From Dipteris shenzhenensis (lineage: Eukaryota > Polypodiophyta > Polypodiopsida > Gleicheniales), in NCBI GenBank assembly GCA_047967505.1, contig CM106540.1: 64,000 nucleotides of DNA, one strand, 5' to 3'. Below are positions 35,204 through 47,253 of the stretch, in pieces. The position numbers and the translations under genes were made by a program. Positions within the stretch are counted from its first letter, which is position 1; the number at the start of each line of letters is the position of its first letter. The notes beneath the pieces are model-generated. The model did no database searches and was not told where the DNA came from. It saw only the letters and a program-made list of their open reading frames with translations.

Positions 35204-35948
35204 TCCCTCTTGCTTGAAATCACAATTGCCTTCAATTGCGGGACAAAAAAGTAGTCAATAAATCAGGGTACTGGCAAAAATATCGCTCGGGCATCCACTT
35301 AGCATCCTCAATGGGGTGGTTCTTAAATGTAAGAAGATAAATAGGATACGAGTTTCCACATCTCGTTTGAGTGATTTGTTTGATCAATGATATGGTCTGG
35401 CTCTAAGAGCTGGGTCTCTCCTTGAAGTAGTGGTGCATCGTCTAAAATAGGTCGAGCTGGTGGGTCTCCATGGAAAGGTTTCAGGAGGTGCACATGAAAA
35501 GAATTATGAATTTTCCAATCGGGTGGTAATTTGAGCCGATAGGTCATTAATGCACTCCAAAACTTTAAAGAGACCATAGGATTTAGGGGCAAACTTAACT
35601 ACAGGTTGTGTCTCAATACTCTTAAGTCTGCGCGTCTCAATACATAGCATGACTAGGTCACCTTCAGCAAATGCAACTTTCTTTCTACCCTTGTTTGCAC
35701 GTGCAGTATACACAGCTTGAGCATGCTCGATATTCTTTTTGACAGTAGCCAAAATGCTAGAGAAATCTTCAATAATCGATCAACAACCTCTACTTGGTGC
35801 TTAAGGCAGGTCAATGGAGTAGGAATGGTCTTTCCATAGACAATTTGGAATGGAGATTTGCTTGTAGCAGAGTGCTTAGTGTTGTTGTAGGCAAATTGTA
35901 ATATGTGTATAAATTTGTCCCATTTGCTTGGTTGACCAGACACGTAAG
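35204..35948 (-). pseudogene. gypsy A integrase C-terminus and chromodomain
   Basis: The minus strand continues the integrase after the Copia insertion (SGQPSKWDKF, AYNNTKHSAT), then the C-terminal DNA-binding part (GDLVML, RLKLPPDWKIHNSFHV) and, past a frameshift near 35330, HPIEDAKWMPERYF. The last is the W-containing end of a chromodomain. Chromodomains target these elements to modified chromatin (family knowledge). It ends at a stop about 30 bp before the LTR. Confidence 0.75.
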
Positions 35949-36299
35949 TGTTGAGATATTGAGCTCCACTCGCGATATGCCAGGGTGACCGTTGTGCATT
36001 TATGTCACCGACCTGTTAGCTGGAGATGCGGTTGGTACACCGCCCATGAATAATAGCTGGATGACAGCTATCCTTATCTACTCTAGTTTGTGGCTCAGTA
36101 GTATGCCACCTTAGTTAGTTGAGTTTGGTTTGAGACCCACATATAGGGTTCTTCTATTTCTTTGTACTTGAGTTCTTTTGGCTTTCACAACTAAGAAGAG
36201 GAAAACTGTTTTTAGCCTCCACCTTTGTGTATATTCCCCCATTGTGTATGTGAGAAAGCCGCAAGTGAGACTCCTTCCCTCTCTCCCACTATCCTCACA
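35949..36299 (+). repeat. Copia 5' LTR
   Basis: Begins TGTTGAGATATTGAG and ends CTATCCTCACA, followed at once by the primer site. Confidence 0.9.
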
Positions 36300-36312
36300 T
36301 GGTATCAGAGCC
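36300..36312 (+). other. primer binding site
   Basis: TGGTATCAGAGCC is complementary to the 3' end of initiator methionine tRNA, the usual primer of plant Copia elements. Confidence 0.9.
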
Positions 36313-36842
36313 TTGTTCGTGGTAAGAAGCTCAAGAAAGCAAACCAAGTTCGTGGTATCTTGGTAAGAGGACCAGTGTTGCTTTCCTATTTCGAGTTTGG
36401 GAGCAAATCTCTACAGGTAGCACAGCCAGAAGTGCAAGAGTGCACTGTCTCAGATTGAGACGCCCTTCGCAGTGTGGCGAGAGTGCAGTATATACTGCGG
36501 AAGAGGGCAAAGCCCAGTGTGACTTTATTTTTCTAATTCGAGGCCATTTTGGGGCTTGTTTTGAAGGCGGAAGTTCTTCCCAGGCACTCAGAAAAAGGCC
36601 CTATTTTTGCTGTGCGACCACTGCGCGGCTAGTCGGTGAAAAGTTGCCGTAGAAATTGCATCGTATGCCTGTGTGCAGAGATATTGGGAGTTGCAGAATC
36701 ATGCTTGTTGCCTGTTGATGCAAAATCGTCACTAGGAAGTGACTGTGTGGTCAAATACCACTTTCGTCAGTTTTGTAGATCTGCCTGTGTGAGGCAAAAG
36801 CTGTGTTTTTTGCAGTGACAGAATATTTTGCAGTGTTCTATA

Positions 36843-39800
36843 ATGGCATCTGATTCTCTTTCACAGATTGTCACTGAAAAGCTTGACAAGAACAACTTCC
36901 AGGCATGGAAGTTTAGAATGGCTAATTTCCTTATGGGAAAAGGCTATTGGGAGTTCATTACAGGAAATGAAGAAGAACCAGTTCTTCCTAATGTTCCCAA
37001 TCAACAGGAAATGCAGGCATTTGAAGGATGGCATGAGAGAGCTAGAAAAGTTATGTACTGGCTGTCTATCAGTATTTCAGACTCTATGATTGTGCATACT
37101 CAGGATGCAAGTATGCCAAAGGAGGCATGGGATACTTTGACAAAAATGTACAGCACAAATACGCAAGCCAGGAAAATGTAGCTCAAACAGGAGTTGCACA
37201 ATGTGCAGAGAGAAAATTTTAGCATAAATGACTACCACATGAAGGTGAAGAAAATTGCAGATGCACTTGCTTCCATTGGGTCGCCAGTGGAAGATGATGA
37301 TCTAGTTTCTGTGACCTTGAATGGTCTAGGAAAGGATTATGCACAGTTCTGGACATCCATTGCCGTCCGTGAAAAATTTCCTGATTTTGAAGAGTTGTTT
37401 GCTCTTCTAATTTCTGAAGAGCAGAGAAATTGGGGTGCATCTTCTTCAGGAGGAACTTTAAAAGAAACTGTCTTCTACTCAAATGCTGGAAGAGGTAGAG
37501 GCAGAGGTAGAGGAGGCTGATCTGCAGGCCATGGTAGAAATCAGAATATGCAGCAAACTCAAGAAAACCAGTCCTATGCAGGAGGACGTGGTAACTCTAG
37601 AGGCAAGGGGAGCCAAAGAGGCCGTGGTGGATGGCAGAGAGGCCAAAATGCAAACAGCAATGTTGAATGCTACTACTGTGGTAAAATGGGTCATATGGCT
37701 AAGGACTGCTACAAAAAGCAGAATGACATTATGAATGGAAAATTGCAGCAAGGCAATTATGCATCTTCCAGTAGATAGGGTGATGACAGAAATGAGCATC
37801 TATTTATGGTGCAGCATATGACCAATTCTGTGACAAGTGCAGAAGAACGAAATGATGTGTGGTATGTTGACTCAGGTGCTTCAAACCACATGACAAGTCA
37901 TGCAGAATGGATGCAGGATGCAAGAAAAATAGAAAAACCAGGATTTGTGGAGACTGGTGATGATACTGCACATCCTATTGTGCAGATTGGTAAAATTCCT
38001 TTGTCTATGCAGGATGGGATAAAGAAATACATGTCCGATGTATTTCATGTCCCGAACATCACCAAGAACCTGGTTTCTGTTGGTCAAATGGTTGAGCAGG
38101 GCTTGCAGGTCAGATTTAATCCTCATGGATGCTTTGTTGAGGATATGAAAAATAACGGTCGCTTGATAGCAAAAGGAAAGAAGAAGGGCAGGATGTTTAC
38201 GTTGGATGCGGACATGCCTGAATTGAGCGCAGCAATGTTTGCACATGAGACTAGTGTAGTTGCAGATATTGATATCTGGCATAAACGTATTGGTCATGTT
38301 AATATACAGTGACTTAAATCAATGCAAGCCCAAAATATTATTGCAGGATTGCCTAAATTCAAGGTTGCAGAAATGCATAAGTTTTGTGAAGCCTGCCAAT
38401 TTGGAAAACAGGCAAGGAAACCATTTCCTAGGCATGTTCAAGAGAGTAAAAAGCCATTGGAATTAATCCACTCTGATGTGTGGACTACTAAAGCTGCATC
38501 TAGTGAAGGCTATCACTATTTTGTCACATTTATTGATGACTTCAGCAGAAAACTTTGGGTGTATTTTATGAAAAAGAAAAGTGAAGTGTTTGGGCACTTC
38601 AAAGCTTTTAAAGCTATGGTTGAAAAAGAAACAGGCCTGCAAATAAAATGCCTAAGGTCAGATGGAGGGGGAGATTACCTCTCAAATGAGTTTGCAAGGT
38701 TCCTGCAGGAGCATGGCATAAAGCAGCAATATTCATGCAGTCATACCCCACAGCAAAATGGACTTGCAAAAAGGAAAAACAGGCATATTGGAGAGGTATC
38801 TCGGGCCATGCTAAATGAAAAAGATCTACCAGATTATTATTGGGCTGAAGCAATTGCTACAGCAGTTTACATAATGAGCAGGACTCCCACTATAGCAATA
38901 CATGGCATGATGCCAGAGGAGATGTATACTGGTAGAAAACCAGACATTTCTCATTTGAAAAATTTTGGTTGCATTGCCTATGTCCATGTGCCAGATGAGT
39001 TGAGGTCCAAGTTGGATCCAAAAGCTGAGAAGTGTGTCTTTATTGATTATTCTCTGTAGCAGAAAGGGTATAGATGCTATAACCCTTCTACTCATAAGTT
39101 TACAGTGAGCAAAGATGTTGTTTTTGATGAGATGAGCAGCTGGTATAAACTCGTAAATGTGATGATTGATGTAGATGCACAAAATGGTAATGCTACACAG
39201 AATTCACAGCAGCAATCACAAAATATCAGTGGACCTGCAGTGTCCTCTAGCAGTGGTTCACATACTTCACCATGGATAGGCAGATTGAGATCAGGAGAAT
39301 CTCCTCAAAGCAATGCAAATAGTGGTACGCAGGTATCACAAAAAGGAAAAGAGAAGGTAGATCAGCCCATGTTTGATGTGAATGCAGGTCACTCTTATGT
39401 GGATGGTGAATCCAGTGGCTCAGAACAGAGCATTCATGATGAGTTGGGTATTCCTTCTGTTGTTACACCTGGAGTAAGGAAGACCAGGGATGTTTTGAGA
39501 GCACCTGGAAGTGAGCCTATTTTGCGCAGGTCTACCAGGGTTAGGTATCCTGTGGATAGGCTGAAATATGATGGATTTACAGCCATTCACTATGCCTATA
39601 TGGTCAAAGTGATATAGGAACCAGAACCCACTTCTTTTGAGCAAGCCATGGGAAATGAAAAATGGGAGAAAGCCATGGATGAAGAAATGGATGCCTTGGA
39701 AGCAAATGCTACATGGGAATTGGTGCCTTTGCCTAAAGACAAGAATGCAATTGGCTGTAAGTGGGCTTATAAGATCAAGCACAATGCAGATGGTTCTGTG

Positions 39801-41207
39801 AATAGATACAAGGCAAGATTAGTTGTCAAGGGGTATGCACAGACATATGGCATTGATTATGAAGAAACTTTCAGTCCGGTTGCAAGGATGGCAACCGTAA
39901 GAGCAGCCATTGCTATGGCTGCATCAAAGGGATGGTCTTTACATCAAATGGATGTAAAGAATGCCTTCTTGCATGGTGATTTGCAAGAAGAGGTCTTTAT
40001 GGAGTAGCCACTAGGTTATGTTCATGCTCTTCATCCTGAGTTTGTTTGCAGGTTGAAGAAAGCCTTGTATGGCTTGAAGCAAGCACCTAGAGCATGGTCT
40101 GACAAGATAGGACAGTATCTTATCACTATTGGCTTTCAGATTTCTAAGGCAGATTTCTCACTCTATGTGAGAAAAACAGAGAAAGGTATTATGCTGCTTG
40201 TCATTTATGTTAATGATTTGATCATCACAGGTGATAGTGATGAAGACATCCTTCATGTGAAAATGCTATTGAGGTAGAAGTTTGAGATGAAGGATTTGGG
40301 AGAGCTGCATTATTTCTTGGGCATTGAGGTGATTAGATCACCAAGTGGGATACACCTCTTGTAGAGGCAGTATGGATTGGACATGCTGTCCAAATATGGG
40401 ATGACAGGCTGTAAGCCTATTTCAATTCCTTTGGAGCAGAATGTGAAGCTGAGCACAGATGCAGGTGAGCTTTTGGAAGGCCCTACTATGTACAGACACA
40501 TAGTAGGAAGTTTGATTTATATGACTATTACGAGGCCAGATCTAAGCTATGCTGTTGGATTAGTAAGTCAGTTTATGCAGGCTCCAAGGAAACCGCATTT
40601 AAATGCAGCTAGACGCATACTTAGGTATGTGAAGTCCACATTGCAGTATGGACTATTTTATGAGGCTGGGGTTCAGATACAGTTGCATGGATACACTGAT
40701 GTTGATTGGGCTGGTAGTATTTCTGATAGACGATCTACCAGTGGATATGTGTTCTCTTTTGGGAGTGCTGCAGTCACTTGGAGCAGCAAGAAACAACCTA
40801 CAGTTGCCTTGTCGAGTACAGAGGCTGAGTACAGGGGTGCATCAATGGCTGCATGTGAGGTAGCTTGGTTACATAAGCTACTTTATGATATGCATCAGTC
40901 TACAGATGGGCCAGTTGTCATTTATTGTGACAACATGAGCAGTATACACTTGGCAAATAACCCAATCTTTCATGCTAGAACAAAGCACATTGAGGTGCAT
41001 TATCACTATGTGCGGGAGAAGGTTTTACTAGGTCTTATTGATCTAGCTTATGTCAGCACAGAGGATCATGTAGCTGACATATTCACGAAGGCATTGGGTG
41101 CAGAGAAGCTGCGCAAGTTCATAGACTTGCTTGGTGTGCAAGAATTGGGATTGAGCTCGAGGGGGAGTGTTGAGATATCGAGCTCCACTCGCGATATGCC
41201 AGGGTGA
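36843..41207 (+). pseudogene. Copia Gag-Pol polyprotein with nine in-frame stops
   Basis: One continuous reading frame from ATG 36843 to the stop at 41207 holds Gag, a CCHC knuckle (CYYCGKMGHMAKDC, about 37670), protease (WYVDSGASNHM, about 37861), integrase (HKRIGHVN, HSDVW, RSDGGGDY), RT ([17 protein letters not shown]) and RNase H (STEAEYRGAS, YCDNMSS). There are no frameshifts, but nine internal stops at 37179, 37518, 37776, 38310, 39057, 39615, 40005, 40275 and 40362: seven TAG and two TGA. Two catalytic residues are also changed. The integrase Glu is Lys (QQNGLAKRK), and the RT YVDD box is YVND (about 40207). It is inactive, but might still be mobilised in trans through its LTRs. Confidence 0.9.
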
Positions 41208-41519
41208 CCGTTGTGCATTTATGTCACCGACTTGTTAGCTGGAGATGCGATTGGTACACCGCCCACGAATAATAGCTAGATGACAACTATCCTTATCTAC
41301 TCTAGTTTGTGGCTCAGTTAGTATGCCACCTTAGTGAGTTGAGTTTGGTTTGAGACCCACATAAAGGGTTCATCTATTTCTTTGTACTTGAGTTCTTTTG
41401 GCTTTCACAACTAAGAAGAGGAAAACTATTTTTAGCCTCCACCTTTGTGTGTATTCCCCCATTGTGTATGTGAGAAAGCCGCAAGTGAGACTCCTTCCCT
41501 CTCTCCCACTATCCTCATA
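41168..41519 (+). repeat. Copia 3' LTR
   Basis: Begins TGTTGAGATATCGAG directly after the purine tract. The last base pair is TA instead of CA, a single change from the 5' LTR. Confidence 0.9.
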
Positions 41520-44500
41520 GTAAGCACGTAACATGTCATAAATAGTATTTTGTGTGACCTTGGTTTGGCCATTAGACTCGGGATGAAAAGCAGTGGAAAA
41601 ATCTAACTTCGTACCAAGATTGTCAAAGAGTGCGGTCCAAAAGTTACTACAAAATTTACTATCCCGGTCTGACACAATTACTTTTGGAAGGCCATGGTGT
41701 ATAAAGATGTGCTTGATGAACAAATGAGCAGCCTAAATTGCAGTCAAGGTCTTCTTACAAGGAATAAAGTAAGCCTGCTTGCTAAATCTATCAATGATAG
41801 TCCAAATCATATCAAAACCTGAGCTAGTTGTAGGAAATCCAGTAATAAAGTCCATAGAAATCTGCTCCCATGGGACATTAGGAATTGGTAAAGGCATAAC
41901 TAAACCTTGATATTTGACCTTGTAGCTCTTGACTTTTTGACAAATAAGACATTGTGCAACAAAAGTTGCAACATCAACTTTAAGCTTAGGCTAGAAAAAA
42001 TCTTGAATTATAGTCTGATACGTAGCAGCGACGCCTCTATGTCCCATGTAGGGTGGCTGATGTACCTCTTTTAGTATTAAGCATCAAAATGGTGCAGTGA
42101 CACAAGCGCTTTTCGTAGAATAAATAGTCATTATGAATGGAATACATGGCCATAAGGGTGCTATTAGCTTGCTTAATCTGATGCCAAATTTTTGAAAAGT
42201 CTCAATCAGTAGGATAGTCTACCTTCATAGGGTTGAAAGGGTCGCCCTCGATGACTGAGATATTATTTATGCTAGGTCGACGGCTCAGTGCATCGACAAC
42301 TACAATGTCTTTGCCTGGTTGATATTGGATCATCGGTTTAAAGTTGTCAATAAAGGTAGCCCATTTAATGTGCCGATCCGAGATCACCAGCTGAGTAAGG
42401 AGTTGTCTAAGACTCTGGAGATTAGTCTTAATAACTCGGAACCCATAAGATAGTGTTTCTAGAGTTTAAGGGCATGCACTACAGCGGCTAATGCTTTATC
42501 ATACATGGAATAGTTTAGCTCTACTGGTTTTAATTTACGTGACTCGAATGCAATTGGATGGTTATCTTGCATGAGCACAGCCCCAAAACCCTATCCATTA
42601 GCATTAGTAACCATGACAAAGAAGGGTATCATAAAGTCTGGCATGGTCAAAACTGGTGTGTGCGTCATTGCACCCTTAAGTCGGCTAAAGTGTGCTACTC
42701 ACCCCAAGAGAAAGCACGAGTCTTACGTAGTAGTTCGGTCAATGGCTATGCCTTGTGTGCAAAATTTCTAACAAATCTATGATAGAAACTACACAAACCT
42801 AGAAAAGATCATAACTCATGGATATCTTTAGGCTGTGGCCAATTTACTATCACTTCTACCTTCTTGGGATCTACTCGAATGCCTTCAGTTGAAATGATGT
42901 GTCCAAGATATTCAATTTCAGGTTGGAAAAAAGAACTTTTCTCCGGGTTGGCATACAGTTGGTTCTCACATAAGAGAGAGAAAACAAGATCCAAGTGTTT
43001 CTCATGTTCCTCTCGACTCTTGCTATAAATCATGATATCATCAAAGAAAACTACCACAAAGTCTTGATAGGCTAGGAAGATATGATTCATCATCTAACTA
43101 AATGTGGCAGGTGCATTGGTCAATCCAAAAGGCATAACAAGAAATTCATAGTGGCCAGTTTGGGTTCTAAAAGCAGTCTTGAAAATATCGGGCTTGATCT
43201 CTCTCACTTGATGATATCATGACTTAAGATCGATCTTGCTAAAGATTGTGGATCCTTTCAACTTGTCGAGTAGATCATCAACTCTCAAAATGGGCTATCT
43301 ATTTTTCATAGTGATCTTATTTAAGGCACGATAATCGATGCACATTCAGAAAGTTCCACTTTTCTTCTTGACAAGAAGAACGGGTGCCCCAAATGGTGAG
43401 CTACTGGTCAAATTAGGCCTCTAGCCAAAAGATCTTCTATTTGGGATTGAATCTCTTGCTGTTCAGTAGGATTTCACTTTCATCGGTCCAATGTTTGGTG
43501 GAGTCTATTGCAAAGAGACCGCTGCTATCTTTTCTCACTGTCGCATGGGGACCGTTGTAAGTAGTTCTAAACCATTTTACATCAAGAATGAAAATAGTAA
43601 ATCGTCTAAAATCAATTTCATAGATGTCACATATGGTTCCACAATAATCCAACTGTGAGGAGAGAAGATTGGTATCCGAAGCACTTGCTCGGCTATCTTG
43701 TGTGAAGTTAGCCATGACTCCGCAATCATACGTGACTCTCTTTGAATCGATGCGTTCCACGTGAAAATGTTGTCCATATGACCATAATGCACTGTACTTT
43801 TTGTACTGTAAAAGAGTGTCTATATGGTGATTTACATGGTGGTGCGCTACCTAGAATAAGGTCAATCTTATGATCCTCAGGTCTAGATTGAGGTAGGCTA
43901 GGGGGTAAGTCTTCCATAAAGCAGTCGTCATAAGTAGCTAGAAAATGATCCAAAGGCTCTTGCTTAGTTTTCTTAGTCTCAGGACTAGCCTCAATCTTAT
44001 TGACCATAACCAGATATGTCTTCTCACGTTTGAGCAAAGCTCTTTTAGCTTGGGTATATGACAATATAGGCCAAGAGGGAAGATTATTGTTGCATTCTAG
44101 AGTCACAGTCTCAGTGCCTTGAGTCACAGTAATGGTGCGTTCAAGATAATCAGGTTTGGCATTATGATCGACATGCCAAGGCATCCCTAGAATGAGATCT
44201 TTTTCATGCAAAGGAGTGACTAAGAAATCATGGCTCTCAACTAATGGCCCTAAAGTCACCTCAAGATCCTTAACCATTTGCAAACAGTTATAATTCGATC
44301 CTTGAAAAGCTGATTTGACTTTATATTTTGTTTTGATGGTTGTGAGCCCTAACTTTTCAACTAAACATTGCAAAATGAAATCATGGGTGCTTCCATCATC
44401 AAATAAGACACTATGTTCTTTTTCGTGCAATAGTGCAGTCATATGTAACAAAGAAGTATGAAAATAAGATGCACTTTTACCTGAATAACACTTACCTGAA

Positions 44501-44690
44501 GGGGTGTAGTTGGCATCTTTAGTGTCATTGTCCTCATCCTCACCCTCTTTCTTGAAAGATTTATCATGGGATCCATCATCAATGTAGTTGTACCATGTGG
44601 AGTTGTTGCGCTGACTATTACCATTGGTACGTCCATTGGTTCTCCCTCCATTACCTCCGTTGTTGTTGGTAGCATTCTTTGCTTGGGTAC
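41520..44690 (-). pseudogene. gypsy A pol: protease, RT, RNase H, integrase core
   Basis: In minus-strand order: an Asn/Gly-rich linker, protease FDDGSTHDFIL, RT start APPCKSPYRH, an interrupting DUF4216 fragment, then [36 protein letters not shown] and FFDDIMIYS (the active-site box). Next come LGHIISTEGI, RNase H remnants (GKDIVVVDALSRR) and the integrase with a zinc-binding segment, DFITGFPTTSSG, VSDRDSKFCSNFW and FHPESNGQTK. The third catalytic position of the D,D,E triad is Lys here. Multiple stops and frameshifts occur. Confidence 0.85.
43475..43815 (-). pseudogene. DUF4216 (CACTA-type) fragment inserted in gypsy A RT
   Basis: Between RT segments ending APPCKSPYRH and resuming QSQIEDLL, the minus strand encodes a foreign stretch: IDSKRVTYDCGVMANF, LDYCGTICDIYEIDF and ILDVKWFRTTYNG. 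It matches the DUF4216 layout in plant CACTA proteins: a R.T.N.GV.V block, then YYG...DI.ELDY, then LF.C.W.D. Boundaries are uncertain by about 20 bp, and no terminal repeats or target duplication were found. Confidence 0.55.
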
Positions 44691-46579
44691 TGTGACGCCA
44701 AAATTTGATATTTTTAACTTGGCATTGATATTGTTTTTCTCTATGTTTGATAAGGGTTTGAGTATCAAGTGATAGCCTAGTGGCTCTCACTTATTTCTAT
44801 TTTCTATGATATTGTATGGGATTGAGAGGATGAGTGGAATGGCTCATTGTAAATACCATAGGTATGAATTATAAATACCTTGGTATGGGGTGAGAGTTAT
44901 TTGTGTATGGGATATTATGAGTTTTTTAGAAGATAGAAAGAGTGAGTCATATAAAGAGGTGGGCTCATGTCCATGTGTTCCAATAATATAAGAGAGGCCA
45001 CATGCCAAGCGTGTGGAAGGCATGTGGAGGAGTATGAAGTCAAGAGGAATCCTTCTAGAACTCCTATGTGGAATAAGGAGGATGTGGACATGTGGAAAAG
45101 AGGGTCCCTATGGGCTCCATGTGAGGAGACTCTTGACTTCCTCAATATTTTAAGAGTCTTGAGATCTTTTGATGGGACACATGGCAAGAGTAGCCAAAAA
45201 GGACATGGATGGTGACATACGTACTTATGTGATTGATGGGGAAAGGAATCTACAGGCAACAATTGTAAATGGGTGAAGGAGGGTAACAAAATCTCTATAA
45301 AAGGAGCCCTCCTCTCCCTTGTTCATTAGAGTCTCTTCCACCATTAGGCCTTATGTTGCTATAGTTCTAGTCTCCCCAAGCCTCTTCCATGAGCCTTCTC
45401 TTCCTCTTGTAGATATTCTCTTATGTAGACTCTTGAGTCCTTCTCTCTCTAGTTTATTCTCTCTTTATGAGTAGTCTTGGAGCTTCCGCTCCCTCTTGTA
45501 TGTATGAAACCTCTTCTTCACCCTGGTGTTTGTAGTGTTGAGGTGGATTCTCACTCTATTTGTAATGACGGTCACTTCAGGTTCTCTCTCTCTTGAGTGT
45601 CTCTTCCCTTTTCTTTCTTTCAAAGCCTTAAAAGTTCTTTCTATTCGGCTGCTCACTGTGCACACATGGTCCATTTGTTTCTCGAACCACTATGCAAACT
45701 TCTTCCCCTCTTCTAGGCGAAATCTGTGAGGGGTGGATCGTTGATGAAGGTGGAGTCTTGAGGGAGCATCCTGCTCAGGCGAAATTAGCCTGGGTGGAGG
45801 GTAGTTTTCATGACAGTTTGACCCCCTGTTAGTGTTTTGCTCATAACTTTCTGCTCGGTAATCCGATTGTAATGAAATTTATATCAACGCGAACTCTCTT
45901 CAAGGCGCATGTTTCTATATGATCAGATCTTGAATCAAATACTGCTGCAAAAAGTTATAAGTCTATGTGTTTGACAGTCTGTTTTCATGATAGTTTTTAC
46001 CCCCTTCCAGTAAACTGTCCATATCTCTTCAACCATCTATCTGTTTTCAATGAAACTTATATCAGCATGAAGCCCATCTCAAGGCGCATCTCTTTGTGTA
46101 CTTGAATATTTGATATTTTGTCTCTACTGAAAGTTATAGGCCTTTGTGTCTAATGACAGTTTGTAGAGTGCTTTGAGCTAAGTATAAAGGTGTCTATGAA
46201 GGAGGTGCAATGTTTCCTCAGAATCTACCCATCTGACCTAATCAGCCCCTTCAAACTCCTCGATATATATCAGTTCATGTCATGTTGAGCCGCAAGATCT
46301 TCTTTCAATAATGTATCGCTCTTCTCTTTGGTGCAGACCGGCTCGCTGAGATTATGGCCTCTGCTGATCCTTTCCTTCTCCCTATGCTTGACTACAACAT
46401 CACTTGGGATGTTACCATCTTCATTCTCATCTAAGGGAGGAAAGTATGGTGTGGTATCTTGGCATAAAAGCTTCTATCTAATGTCTCATTCTCAATGATA
46501 AGTATCTTTGGTAGTCAGTTCGAATGCTACAGGAAGTGAAGAGGTGCGTGAAGTTTATTACCCCCAACTTCATGTCACA
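44691..46579 (+). repeat. gypsy B 5' LTR
   Basis: Starts TGTGACGCCAAAATTTG and ends CTTCATGTCACA. A promoter-like TATAAAAGGAG lies at about 45296. The ends form a 6-bp inverted TGTGAC/GTCACA. Confidence 0.92.
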
Positions 46580-47253
46580 TCTTTTGGTGGAGACGCCGGG
46601 TACGTTTGGTATTGGATTCATCCCACCTTACTAAACGGTCTCGGGTGTACTTGATTGCATGTTATGCCTAGAAGAGGCATGTGTTTGTATGAGATAAAGA
46701 AGATGCCTGGAAGAAGTCCGTTAGAAGAGATTGCAACACGTTTAAGAGAACTTGAAGATTGTGAAGGTGATGCTCAAGCTATTCGCACAGTCACCATGGT
46801 CATATCCTTTATGTTTGCATTGTTGAATATGTTGGTGAATCGACAACGCCGACAGTAGGCACAATGATAAATTGGGGATTGATCCATGCACTGGCAGCTT
46901 GGTGTGGAGAAGAGTCTTTGGGTAGTTTTCGACTATAACAGTGGAGTGGTGATTCTTAATGCTTTCAACTTCTTTTGCTATGCAAATGATGAAGAGTACA
47001 CTATCTTGAAGCTTTTATGTGCACTTCCTATTGTGAGAAGGGTGATTCTAGAATGCATGTATACACGATGTTTTCATGGTGTTGGTTGGTCACTTATTTT
47101 TGAAGATTTTGTTAAGGATCACATTGTGGAGGGTTTTCAACAAGTGGTTATGCATAATCAGTTGGTCTTGGTATACTAAGGCTCTGTGGTATCTTGTTCG
47201 GATCTTGTTTGGGATATTATTTGGATCTTGGTGTTTCCTTTTTGTGTTTCATC
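46580..47253 (+). other. gypsy B leader with primer site
   Basis: Five bases after the LTR is TGGTGGAGACGCCGGG (46585-46600), which starts with the complement of a tRNA CCA end and is the likely primer site; I cannot assign the tRNA with confidence. Small open frames at 46655-46858 and 46886-47179 precede gag and match nothing I know. Confidence 0.6.

Larger units (their letters stand above)
35949..41519 (+). mobile_element. Copia LTR-retrotransposon, complete structure
   Basis: The 5' LTR (351 bp), primer site, gag-pol, purine tract (GAGGGGGAG) and 3' LTR (352 bp) are all present. The 5-bp target duplication GTAAG is perfect (35944-35948 and 41520-41524) and lies inside the integrase of gypsy A. 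Removing the element and one GTAAG restores a continuous host frame across the site. The two LTRs differ at about 13 positions by eye (about 96% identity). Confidence 0.92.

Noticed and set aside
36843-41207. Stop-codon readthrough or U-to-C RNA editing to rescue the Copia frame
   Set aside because: The TAG/TGA pattern would fit U-to-C editing, but that process is known from organelles, and active-site residues are also lost, so deamination decay is the simpler explanation.
46655-47179. Accessory genes in the gypsy B leader
   Set aside because: Two short open frames without recognisable motifs; not enough to claim an extra protein.
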